Positions 1-9,176 of a DNA stretch of 64,000 nt are shown here, piece after piece. The DNA is from Crocinitomicaceae bacterium TMED114. GTDB lineage: Bacteria > Bacteroidota > Bacteroidia > Flavobacteriales_D > Sanyastnellaceae. Made by a program: the position numbers and the translations under genes. Under the pieces are notes generated by a model, which saw only the letters and a list, made by a program, of their open reading frames with translations, ran no database searches and was not told where the DNA came from. Every line of letters starts with the position of its first letter. The first letter of the stretch is position 1. The stretch lies in NCBI GenBank assembly GCA_002172485.2, contig NHFP02000010.1, forward strand, positions 89,208 through 153,207, in the 5' to 3' direction.

Positions 1-141
1 GAAACTCCCGCTGAAGAAGCACCCGCTGAAGAGGCTCCCGCTGAAGAGGCTTCCGCTGAAGAGGCTTCCGCTGAAGAGGCTCCCGCTGAAGAGGCTCCCG
101 CTGAAGAGGCTCCCGCTGAAGAGGCTCCCGCTGAAGAGGCT
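1..141 (+). repeat. 15-bp tandem repeat encoding Pro-Ala-Glu-Glu-Ala
   Basis: About nine near-identical 15-bp units (CCCGCTGAAGAGGCT with C/T and A/G variants) lie in frame in the S16 tail. Two units carry TCC (Ser) instead of CCC (Pro). The nucleotide identity is high enough that copy number could change by slippage. Confidence 0.9.
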
Positions 142-168
142 GGTGAAGAAGAAAAGACTGGGGAGTAA
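1..168 (+). CDS. rpsP: Ribosomal protein S16, C-terminal tail (partial, 5' end outside window)
   Basis: An open frame runs from base 1 to the TAA at 166-168 and encodes only an acidic, low-complexity tail of repeated Pro-Ala-Glu-Glu-Ala units ending in Glu-Lys-Thr-Gly-Glu. Bacteroidota S16 proteins commonly have an Ala/Glu/Pro-rich C-terminal extension, and rpsP is very commonly followed by rimM, as here. The conserved S16 core is not in the window, so the name rests on the tail and the neighbour. The repeat unit is 15 bp at DNA level. It could be another protein with such a tail, but the rimM context makes S16 the best guess. Confidence 0.68.
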   Translation, partial: ETPAEEAPAEEAPAEEASAEEASAEEAPAEEAPAEEAPAEEAPAEEAGEEEKTGE

Positions 169-189
169 TCATTCGTTCATCCATCAGAA

Positions 190-220
190 AGAAAGGCTGC
201 CCATGGCGGCCTTTCTTTTT
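190..220 (+). terminator. Rho-independent terminator after rpsP
   Basis: A 12-bp stem (190-201 with 205-216, one T-G wobble) has a 3-nt loop and is followed directly by a T tract. It lies between rpsP and rimM and implies that rimM has its own promoter. Confidence 0.8.
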
Positions 221-237
221 GTCCCAACTTCGCCCCG

Positions 238-789
238 ATGAGCGCTTCAACCGACATGTTTGTCCTCGGCAAGACACTCAAGCCCCACGGGCTGAAAGGA
301 GATGTGGCCGTCAAGCTAGATGTGGACATCCCCCAGAATTACGTCGGACTCGACATGGTCTGGGTCAAGCGCCAAGGCACACTGGTCCCCTACGCCCTCA
401 ATTCCGTGTCCGTTCGGCCCAAGGTGACGGTGGTTCACTTTGAAGGCGTGGACGACGTCGATGCCGCCATGTCGATGTCGGGTCATGAGCTGCTGTTGCC
501 GGCAGCGGCATTGCCTGAATTGAAAGGACTTCAATTCTATTACCACGAAGTGATCGGCTTTGAATTGAAGGATGTCACCCAAGGCACGCTCGGCGAGATT
601 GTAGATGTCATAGATCTGCCTGGAAACCCCCTCTTCAAATCGGTCCGCGATGGGAAGGAAGGACTCTTTCCGATGACCGACAGCGTCCTGCGCCAAGTCA
701 AGCGCGACGAAAAAGTGGTCCTGTTGGATTTGCCCGAAGGAATGTACGATCTCTACTTCGGCGCAGGCTTTGGGCCCGATGAGGATTGA
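238..789 (+). CDS. rimM: Ribosome maturation factor RimM
   Basis: 183-residue protein matching RimM, which binds S19 and helps mature the 30S subunit head. The N-terminal beta-barrel half has the family signature LGKTLKPHGLKGD near residues 9-21. The C-terminal PRC-barrel half carries YYHEVIGFEL, then GEIVDV and NPLF, and ends with the usual LLDLPEGMYDLY. Length is normal for the family. The ATG at 238 is preceded by CAACTTCG at 225-232, a start-proximal promoter-like element, and by the terminator of the preceding gene, so it is probably transcribed on its own. No Shine-Dalgarno sequence is visible. Confidence 0.93.
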   Translation: MSASTDMFVLGKTLKPHGLKGDVAVKLDVDIPQNYVGLDMVWVKRQGTLVPYALNSVSVRPKVTVVHFEGVDDVDAAMSMSGHELLLPAAALPELKGLQFYYHEVIGFELKDVTQGTLGEIVDVIDLPGNPLFKSVRDGKEGLFPMTDSVLRQVKRDEKVVLLDLPEGMYDLYFGAGFGPDED

Positions 790-972
790 ATTTGGCTGGA
801 GTCTGACATCTCGTGCGGCGGACTGCTGCATGACGCGCCGCACTTGGCTTCAAGCCAAACCCCAGACGCAAAGTGAAGAAGTCCGCCAGACGCTTCTCCC
901 ATTCCCTCTCCCCTCGGAATAGCTTGGCGGTGTCCCAAACGTGGTGACGCACTTCAAACCCGGAGCCGCTCG

Positions 973-2466
973 GTGACACGCTCAGTCCGATGCTCCACAA
1001 CACTGCAGCTCTTGACGACCAAGGCCCCCTTCATTGATCCTGACTCCGCGGAGGTTGAATCCACGACAGCGAAGAAAAAGTCGCCCAAGAAAAAGCCGGC
1101 CCCAAAAGCCAGCGACTTGAAGCTCTCTAAGACCAAGGGCATGACAAAGGTCTTTGTGCTGGACACTTCTGTGTTGCTGCACGACCACAACAGCCTTCAG
1201 AATTTCGAAGACAACCGGGTGGCCATTCCCATCACCGTGTTGGAAGAACTGGACACCTTTAAGGTGGGCAATGACACCAAGAATTTCGAAGCCCGAGAGT
1301 GCATCCGCATTCTGGACCGGCTCAGCAAGGACCAATCGCTGCAAGACTGGTTCCCACTTGAGAATGAGTCCGATGGATTCCTCCGGATCATCATGTGCGA
1401 TGACCAACACGAAAGCGGGCTCAATGCCGCCGCCGTTTTTGACAAGAAAACCAACGACCACAAAATTTTGACAGCTGCGCTTCAGCTGCAATACGACGCG
1501 CCCGACATGAAGGTGGTCCTCGTCTCCAAAGACATCAACCTCCGGCTCAAAGCAAAGGCACTCAACCTACCGGCCGAAGACTACAAGACCGGAAAGGTCA
1601 AGGACATGAAGCACCTCTACACCGGCAAGACCCTCATTGAGGGGATGGATGGTGAGGTGGTACGCAAGATGTACGTCAGTGGCCAAACGCGGAAAATCAG
1701 CGTCTTGGGCAAGGAGCGCCGGAACAACCACTTCTACATCATTCGCAACTGCTCCTCCTCCGCGATGGGCTTCTTCAGTGAGTCCAAGAAGACCATTGAA
1801 CGGGTGGACAAGAGCTACGCTTATGGCATCAAGCCCAAGAATGCGGAGCAAGCCTTCGCCTTGCACGCCATTTTGAATCCGGACATCCACCTGCTGACCA
1901 TCAGTGGCGTTGCCGGCACAGGAAAGACACTGCTGGCCCTGGCCGGCGCGCTTGAGCAGAAAAACCGGTTTGACCAGATCATCCTGGCCCGCCCCATTGT
2001 CCCGTTGAGCAACAACGACATCGGCTATCTCCCCGGCGATGCCGAAGAGAAGGTCAACCCCTACATGCAGCCCCTCTGGGACAACCTGAACTTCATCAAG
2101 AGCCAGTTTGGTCAGAACGAACGGAAATACCGGGCCATCGAAGAGATGCGGACGCAAGGCAAAATCACGATATGCCCCTTGGCTTACATCCGTGGGCGGA
2201 GCTTGTCCAATGTCATTTTCATCGTGGATGAAGCCCAGAATTTGACCCCGCACGAAGTGAAAACCATCATCACCAGAGCGGGGGAGAATTCGAAGGTCAT
2301 TCTGACCGGAGATGTGCGGCAAATCGACACGCCCTACCTCGATGAGCAGTCCAATGGCATGAGCTATGTAATCGACCGGCTCAAGGGACGCGATTTGTAT
2401 TGTCACATCACACTTGACAAAGGCGAGCGCAGCGACCTCGCCAACCTGGCCAACGAACACCTCTAA
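973..2466 (+). CDS. phoH: PIN-domain/PhoH-type ATPase (YlaK/PhoH2 family)
   Basis: Up to 497 residues. A lysine-rich N-terminal stretch is followed from about residue 57 by a PIN nuclease-like domain (KVFVLDTSVLLHD), then an OB-like linker and a C-terminal PhoH P-loop ATPase with Walker A GVAGTGKT near residue 313 and Walker B IVDEAQN near 417. PhoH2-type proteins in other bacteria are RNA helicases/ribonucleases; the substrate here is unknown. The start is uncertain: GTG 973 is the first start codon in frame and the first in-frame ATG is at 1141, immediately before the PIN domain; the Lys-rich segment resembles the linker seen in relatives, so a non-ATG start is likely. The 183 bp upstream hold no recognised gene. 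Confidence 0.88.
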   Translation: MTRSVRCSTTLQLLTTKAPFIDPDSAEVESTTAKKKSPKKKPAPKASDLKLSKTKGMTKVFVLDTSVLLHDHNSLQNFEDNRVAIPITVLEELDTFKVGNDTKNFEARECIRILDRLSKDQSLQDWFPLENESDGFLRIIMCDDQHESGLNAAAVFDKKTNDHKILTAALQLQYDAPDMKVVLVSKDINLRLKAKALNLPAEDYKTGKVKDMKHLYTGKTLIEGMDGEVVRKMYVSGQTRKISVLGKERRNNHFYIIRNCSSSAMGFFSESKKTIERVDKSYAYGIKPKNAEQAFALHAILNPDIHLLTISGVAGTGKTLLALAGALEQKNRFDQIILARPIVPLSNNDIGYLPGDAEEKVNPYMQPLWDNLNFIKSQFGQNERKYRAIEEMRTQGKITICPLAYIRGRSLSNVIFIVDEAQNLTPHEVKTIITRAGENSKVILTGDVRQIDTPYLDEQSNGMSYVIDRLKGRDLYCHITLDKGERSDLANLANEHL

Positions 2467-2495
2467 GGAACGGCTGGCTTTTTTTCGACACCGAC

Positions 2496-2532
2496 AAACC
2501 CGGCGCGCACACCTGTGAACGCCGGGTTTTTC
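2496..2532 (+). terminator. Rho-independent terminator after phoH
   Basis: A perfect 10-bp stem (AAACCCGGCG at 2496-2505 with CGCCGGGTTT at 2520-2529) has a 14-nt loop and ends in a short T tract. Confidence 0.82.
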
Positions 2533-2578
2533 GTGGGGCACCATGGCGTTGGTTCGGGCCTATACAACCCCAACCCCC

Positions 2579-3268
2579 ATGCGCATTTCCCCCTTCCTTC
2601 CAGCCCTCGTCTTGTTCCTCTCCTCAATCGGCCCGCTGGGATTCCTGGCCCAGACCAGCAGTCCCCTCTCCTCCCCCTGTCGCAGCGACTTTGACGGGGA
2701 TGGCCATGTGGACATGGCGGACATGCTCTTGATGCTGACCGATTTTGGAGAAACCTGCGATTGGAGCGGCATCAACAACGGAGTATGGCCCCTGATTCAA
2801 TTTTCGGAACTCCATTACAACCCGGGCTCCTCCCAAGGATCGGATGCGCAGTATGAATTTCTGGAATTACACAACCCGGCATCCTCAGCCGTGGATCTGT
2901 CAGGCTGGTCCGTCTCGGAAGGGCTCGCATTTGATTTTCCCGACAGCACTTGGATCGCCCCGGGAGGCTTTTTGATCCTGACCACGGCCCCGCTGACCTA
3001 TCAGGGCTTGGGCTACCCTGTGCTCGACTGGGGCACGGGTGGCCTCAACAACAGTGGTGAACTGCTCGCTTTGCGCGCACCAGACGGTGCTGTGGTCGAG
3101 TCTGTCGAATTCAGCGACAGCGGAAATTGGGACACAGCACCTGACGGCCAAGGGCCTTCGCTGGAGCGCTTGCATCTCGACATGGACGCACATCTGCCCG
3201 AAGCGTGGTCGGCGTCCATTGGTCATGGCGGCACGCCTGGGGCCACCAACAGCTTGTGGTTGGACTGA
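2579..3268 (+). CDS. Secreted lamin-tail-domain protein with a dockerin-like Ca motif
   Basis: 229 residues from the ATG at 2579, chosen because it places a hydrophobic signal peptide (ALVLFLSSIGPLGFLAQ) at the N terminus; the frame is open further upstream to 2543. Residues 37-60 (DFDGDGHVDMADML within a Cys-bounded segment) look like a calcium-binding dockerin-type motif. Residues 72-195 match the lamin-tail (LTD) fold: FSELHYNP, YEFLELHNP, DLSGWSV and GGFLIL. LTD proteins in Bacteroidota are exported or surface proteins of mostly unknown function. No T9SS sorting tail is obvious. It is convergent with the HAD gene downstream. Confidence 0.75.
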   Translation: MRISPFLPALVLFLSSIGPLGFLAQTSSPLSSPCRSDFDGDGHVDMADMLLMLTDFGETCDWSGINNGVWPLIQFSELHYNPGSSQGSDAQYEFLELHNPASSAVDLSGWSVSEGLAFDFPDSTWIAPGGFLILTTAPLTYQGLGYPVLDWGTGGLNNSGELLALRAPDGAVVESVEFSDSGNWDTAPDGQGPSLERLHLDMDAHLPEAWSASIGHGGTPGATNSLWLD

Positions 3269-3350
3269 TCAGCCTTTGGCCGACAGCATTTGCTGGACCC
3301 CGTCGACGACCAACTGGAGTGGATCTCCAGATCACGTTCCATGGTTGTCT

Positions 3351-4010
3351 TCAGGAAAGCCGGTCGACCAAGTGGTCCACCGTGAATCCGTCAAATCCTT
3401 GCAAGGTGAAATCCGCCTTAGGCAGCGCACCTTCTGGACCGACTCCCACGACACGGAAACCCCCATTCAGAGCGGCGTCCACACCAGACAAAGCGTCTTC
3501 AAAGACCACAGTCTTGGAAGGGACAGAATTCAATTCGGAAGCCCCTTTGAGGAACACTTCGGGGTCAGGCTTGCTGAAGGTGATGCTGTTGCCATCGACC
3601 ACCGCATCAAAGCGGTCTGCGATGCCACAACGGTCGAGGATCAAAGGCGCATTCCGGCTGCTTGAACCGAGGGCCAAGCCTTTGCCTTTCGCCCGGAGCT
3701 CGTCCATGAAGGCCACCACACCCGGGAAAAGCTCATCTGGCGTCATGCCAGCCACCTGGGCGAGATACCAGTCGTTCTTGCGGTCCATGAGCCGAACCTT
3801 GGTGTCGTTGTCCAGCTCGAGGTTGCCCTTGCGTAAGATGTACTCCAATGAGTCCACACGGCTGACCCCTTTGAGCTGGTCGTTGTCCGAATGATCGAAG
3901 GACACCCCAAGCTCCTCTGCAAGGCGCTGCCATGCAGTAAAATGGTATTTGGCGGTATCCACAATGACACCGTCGAGGTCAAACAGACAGGCTTGAAGCT
4001 CGAACGCCAT
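3351..4010 (-). CDS. pgmB: HAD-family beta-phosphoglucomutase-like phosphatase/mutase
   Basis: 219 residues. HAD motif I is FDLDGVIVDTAKYH, in which the second Asp and the following His match beta-phosphoglucomutases; motif II lies at GSSSRN and motifs III/IV at KPDP and FEDALSGVDAA. Beta-PGM interconverts beta-glucose-1-phosphate and glucose-6-phosphate, typically after maltose or trehalose phosphorolysis. It lies 8 bp downstream of the BadF-type kinase in the pfkA-gapA operon, which suggests a role in feeding sugar phosphates into glycolysis. A related sugar-phosphate phosphatase specificity cannot be excluded. Confidence 0.82.
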   Translation of the reverse strand: MAFELQACLFDLDGVIVDTAKYHFTAWQRLAEELGVSFDHSDNDQLKGVSRVDSLEYILRKGNLELDNDTKVRLMDRKNDWYLAQVAGMTPDELFPGVVAFMDELRAKGKGLALGSSSRNAPLILDRCGIADRFDAVVDGNSITFSKPDPEVFLKGASELNSVPSKTVVFEDALSGVDAALNGGFRVVGVGPEGALPKADFTLQGFDGFTVDHLVDRLS

Positions 4011-4018
4011 GATCAGGG

Positions 4019-4881
4019 TTACAGGGCTGGGAGAATGTGCTTGAGGTGATAGGAGGCCAGACCGTCGATGGGCTTCTTGATGATGGCACCCACATTCACA
4101 CCGCGCTCAGCGCAAACGGCCTTGAGCTCGTCTTGGAAGTGATAAGCCACGCTGCCAATGAAATGCACAGGCTCCTCACGCCAGTTGGAAAAACACTTGA
4201 TGTGAACATCCACAAATGCCTCAAAACCTGCTTTTAACCAGGCCTGAAACAGCGGTTGCGCTTTGTGCTTCCCGATGAAGGTCATGAAGCTTGCGAGAAA
4301 GACATTCGGATCTGGCTCGAGGTAGACCTTGTTGATGATGTCATCCTTGGAGAGCCCATAGGTCTGGTCGAAATCTGCCGCGACATGCGCTGGAAGGTGG
4401 TGGTAGAGTTTGGCGGCCAGCAACTTTTTGCCATGCCAGCTTCCGCTCGCCTCATCCCCTAGGATGTAAGCCAACGCCGGCACCTCTTCATGGACCTTGT
4501 CTCCGTCGAAATGACAGCTGTTGGAACCTGTCCCAATGATGCAGGTGACGCCTGGTCGGCCGTCGTAGGTACTGTATGCTGCACCCACCAAATCGTGGTC
4601 CACTGCGACATTGGCTGCCGGGAACACCCGTTGGAGTCCTTCTTGAATGATGGCACAGAGTTCCGGAGTGCTGGAACCTGCACCATAGAAGAACACGTGG
4701 GTCACCTCATTCACGAGACGCTGGACATCGGTGTTGTTTCCCATGACCTCCTCCACGACATCCGCAGTGTGGAAGTAGGGATTGAATCCCATGGTGTGGA
4801 ATTCGGCCAACTCCCTGCCGGATTCGTCCAGCAGTTGCCAATCGCACTTGGTCGACCCGCTGTCTGCAATTAAGACACGCA

Positions 4882-4882
<1 letters not shown>
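4019..4882 (-). CDS. BadF/BadG-type ATPase, N-acetylglucosamine-kinase-like
   Basis: 287 residues of the ASKHA (sugar kinase/actin) fold. The N-terminal phosphate loop is ADSGSTKCDW (residues 6-15), the second phosphate motif is IIGTGSNS near residue 116, and a GDEASG segment follows. Members related to GlcNAc kinase phosphorylate amino sugars, but in Bacteroidota this operon-linked paralogue has no firmly assigned substrate. Its ATG overlaps the gapA stop codon (ATGA at 4879-4882 on the minus strand), indicating translational coupling. The pfkA-gapA-kinase order is common in Flavobacteriia. Confidence 0.83.
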
Positions 4883-6865
<1,983 letters not shown>

Positions 6866-6874
6866 AAGGGAGCC

Positions 6875-6882
6875 CGAAGGTA
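6875..6882 (-). promoter_or_regulatory. -7-like element TACCTTCG upstream of pfkA
   Basis: It matches the TAnnTTYG pattern and lies about 10 nt before the pfkA ATG. It probably drives the pfkA-gapA-kinase-pgmB operon. Confidence 0.55.
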
Positions 6883-6905
6883 AGTCGGACGCTGCTCAGA
6901 GTAAA

Positions 6906-6926
6906 TTGGTGTACTTTTGACACCAA
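6906..6926 (+). promoter_or_regulatory. Palindrome over a perfect -7 element, likely autoregulatory operator
   Basis: TTGGTGT (6906-6912) and ACACCAA (6920-6926) are perfect 7-bp inverted arms separated by 7 bp. The spacer and arm edge contain TACTTTTG (6912-6919), an exact TAnnTTTG element. The palindrome abuts the start of the Nudix-type regulator, and pfkA diverges about 40 bp away, so a bound protein could block this promoter and perhaps influence the glycolytic operon. Confidence 0.6.
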
Positions 6927-7661
6927 GTGATGCCTGTCGACGTCTCCTCACCCAATCATTCCCCGATGAATGCTGCGTTTGACCTCAGCGTCGACAACGT
7001 GGTCTTTGGCTTTGACGGAGAGCAACTGCAGGTCCTCTTGATCCGTCAAGGCCTTCCTGGAGTGGACATGGCCCCTGACCGATTCCACATGGCAGTCCCA
7101 GGAGACCTCGTGTTTCCGGAGGAAGGACTCGACCAAGCCGCACATCGCATCCTCTCCAACCTCACGTCCCTCGACGGCATTTACCTGAAGCAATTTCGCG
7201 CTTTTGGGGCCCCAGATCGGGTTTTTGAGGAAAAGGACCGGGAATGGTTGACCCGCATACGGCCTCACCCGGAACGCCGGGTGGTGACCATTGGATACTA
7301 CAGCCTTGTCGCCATGGCCGATTACACACCGCGCCCCAGCAGTTTCGCAAGCCGGGCAGAATGGTGCCCCTTGAGTGACCTGCCGCGCTTGGCCTTTGAC
7401 CACAACGACATTGTCAAAGCAGGGCTGCTTCAACTCCGTGAGGACGTGGCCCGAGAAAGCGTCATCTTCGAACTGCTTCCAGAGAAGTTCACCCTCGGGC
7501 AGCTCCAACGCCTCCACGAAATCATCTTGGACAAGGACCTCGACAAGCGCAACTTCAGGAAGAATGTGAAGCGCATGGAAGGCGTTGTGCCCCTCGATGA
7601 AAAACAAGAGGGCGTGCTGCACAAACCAGCCCAACTCTACACCTACGTCCGGCCCCAATAA
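6927..7661 (+). CDS. Nudix-family transcriptional regulator (NrtR/AraR-like)
   Basis: 244 residues from GTG 6927; ATG 6930 and ATG 6966 are alternatives, and the promoter position favours 6927 or 6930. The N-terminal Nudix-like domain spans roughly residues 14-150 (VVFGFDGEQLQVLLIRQG, then AVPGDLVFPEEGLDQAA). The REUxEE catalytic core of the Nudix box is absent, so it probably binds a ligand without hydrolysing it. A C-terminal winged-helix region follows (FTLGQLQRLHEIIL, DKRNFRKNV). Related Bacteroidota proteins, such as the arabinose regulator AraR, control sugar catabolism. Ligand and targets are unknown here, but the palindrome at 6906 and the divergent pfkA suggest local control of sugar metabolism. 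Confidence 0.82.
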   Translation: MMPVDVSSPNHSPMNAAFDLSVDNVVFGFDGEQLQVLLIRQGLPGVDMAPDRFHMAVPGDLVFPEEGLDQAAHRILSNLTSLDGIYLKQFRAFGAPDRVFEEKDREWLTRIRPHPERRVVTIGYYSLVAMADYTPRPSSFASRAEWCPLSDLPRLAFDHNDIVKAGLLQLREDVARESVIFELLPEKFTLGQLQRLHEIILDKDLDKRNFRKNVKRMEGVVPLDEKQEGVLHKPAQLYTYVRPQ

Positions 7662-7795
7662 GGCCGCGGGGTGTTGGTGTGTTTTCCACACTTCATTTCC
7701 AGTGACCGGGCAAGTCCATGACGGTCATCTGCCCGCTTATGGCTGTCTCACCATCAACGGTACATTTTGAGACAACCTCTACCGACCAACTGAGT

Positions 7796-7803
7796 TATTC
7801 TTG
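7796..7803 (+). promoter_or_regulatory. -7-like element TATTCTTG before the sugar dehydrogenase
   Basis: The final G lies exactly 5 nt before the ATG at 7808, consistent with a leaderless transcript. Confidence 0.5.
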
Positions 7804-7807
7804 CACT

Positions 7808-9175
7808 ATGCAACCATTGCACCTGCTCCCCCTCCTGCTCCTTGGATTCAGCCTCCAGGCCCAGGACACGTTCACCGTCGGCAATACGACCCTGTATGCG
7901 ACCGACCTTGTAGAAGACAGCCAAATCCCTTGGGAAATCTTGTGGGGAGGCGATGACATGCTGTGGTGTAGCGAGCGGAAAGGGCGCGTGATCCGGATTG
8001 ATCCAGTGACCGGTGACTACACCACCGTGCTCGACCTGAATGTGACCTTCAATGGCTCTGGCGAGCCCGGCTTGCTCGGCATGGTCCAGCACCCGGACTT
8101 CCCGGAAGACCCCCGCGTCTGGGTCGTTTACTGTGACGGACAATTCAGTGTGTCCGAGCAGCTGAGCGTATTTGAATGGAATGGAACTGAATTGGTGAAC
8201 GAGCAGGAGCTCATCACCCTTCCCGGTGCCCAGATCCACAATGGCAGCCGCTTGCTCTGGCTTCCCGACAACACCCTCCTGATGACGACAGGTGACGCAG
8301 GTGATACCGACACCAGCCAAGATCTGGAGAGCCTCAACGGAAAGATTCTCCGCTTGAATCCCGACGGTACGATTCCTGCGGACAACCCCTTCCCGGACAA
8401 CTACACCTACACTTGGGGAAACCGCAATGCGCAAGGCTTGTGCATCGGTCCGAACGGCTTGATCTACGCCTCGGAGCACGGCCAGAACCAAGACGATGAG
8501 TTCAACCTCGTCGAAGCTGGCCGCAACTACGGATGGCCCACGGTCCAAGGCGCGTGCAACACCAACAACGAGCAAGCCTTCTGCGAGGAGTGGGACGTGA
8601 TGGAACCGCTTCAAGCCTGGACGCCCTGCATCGCCCTCAATGGCCTCGAGTACTACACCCACTCCGCCATTCCCGAATTCCAAGGCAAGATCATGATGGG
8701 GGTCATGAGCGGCTTCAGCGACCCGCTTCCCGGCCGCCTCATCGTGATGGAACTCTCCGAAGACGGCACTTCCGTGGTGGACGACGAGGCCTACTTCGGC
8801 AGCTTCAACCAGCGCATCCGCGACATTGCGGTCAACCCGTATACCGGGGGATTCTACCTCGCTTTCAACGGCACCTCCTACCCGGGGTCTCCCCCCAACA
8901 TCATCAAGGAATTCAGCACATCCGACCCGTCCAGCGTGCCCAGCCCGGTGGTCGAGCCCGTGCTCATCCGGCCCATTCCAGCTTCAGGCCGTGTGGACAT
9001 TAGCGTCACCAACGGTGCCATCGGTGGACCACTCGTGGTGCGCGACATGGCCGGTCGCGTGGTGTTCGAAAGCCAAGTGGAGTCCCTTCACTTCCCCATG
9101 GACATCGAAGGATGGGCGCCAGGGCGCTACACGGTGTGGACCGCGACGGGGGCCAGCCCCATGATGGTGCGCTGA
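7808..9175 (+). CDS. Secreted PQQ-type glucose/sorbosone dehydrogenase with T9SS tail
   Basis: 455 residues from ATG 7808, which gives a clean signal peptide (LHLLPLLLLGFSLQAQ). The body is a six-bladed beta-propeller of the glucose/sorbosone dehydrogenase family, with GEPGLLGMVQHPDF near residue 85, then NGKILRLNPDG, GNRNAQGL and the ASEHGQNQDDEFN segment. These enzymes oxidise aldose sugars in the periplasm or outside the cell using PQQ. The last ~70 residues (PIPASGRVDISV to the end) resemble a type-A T9SS sorting domain. No pqq biosynthesis genes are in the window, so cofactor and substrate are inferred from the family. Confidence 0.82.
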   Translation: MQPLHLLPLLLLGFSLQAQDTFTVGNTTLYATDLVEDSQIPWEILWGGDDMLWCSERKGRVIRIDPVTGDYTTVLDLNVTFNGSGEPGLLGMVQHPDFPEDPRVWVVYCDGQFSVSEQLSVFEWNGTELVNEQELITLPGAQIHNGSRLLWLPDNTLLMTTGDAGDTDTSQDLESLNGKILRLNPDGTIPADNPFPDNYTYTWGNRNAQGLCIGPNGLIYASEHGQNQDDEFNLVEAGRNYGWPTVQGACNTNNEQAFCEEWDVMEPLQAWTPCIALNGLEYYTHSAIPEFQGKIMMGVMSGFSDPLPGRLIVMELSEDGTSVVDDEAYFGSFNQRIRDIAVNPYTGGFYLAFNGTSYPGSPPNIIKEFSTSDPSSVPSPVVEPVLIRPIPASGRVDISVTNGAIGGPLVVRDMAGRVVFESQVESLHFPMDIEGWAPGRYTVWTATGASPMMVR

Positions 9176-9176
9176 T

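Noticed and set aside
1-141. CRISPR-like short repeats at the window start
   Set aside because: Units are contiguous without spacers and encode an in-frame protein tail.
844-858. Perfect palindrome TTGGCTT-C-AAGCCAA between rimM and phoH
   Set aside because: The stem has no T tract on either strand, so it is not a convincing terminator, and no regulator binding site is known for it.
7744-7774. Inverted repeat TGTCTCA-N17-TGAGACA upstream of the sugar dehydrogenase
   Set aside because: The arms are perfect, but the 17-nt spacing and a lack of T tract or other copies leave it possibly chance; it is recorded here rather than annotated.
7662-7807. Small genes or RNA between the Nudix regulator and the dehydrogenase
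   Set aside because: Only short frames and weak hairpins are present; no tRNA-like or conserved RNA fold was recognised.
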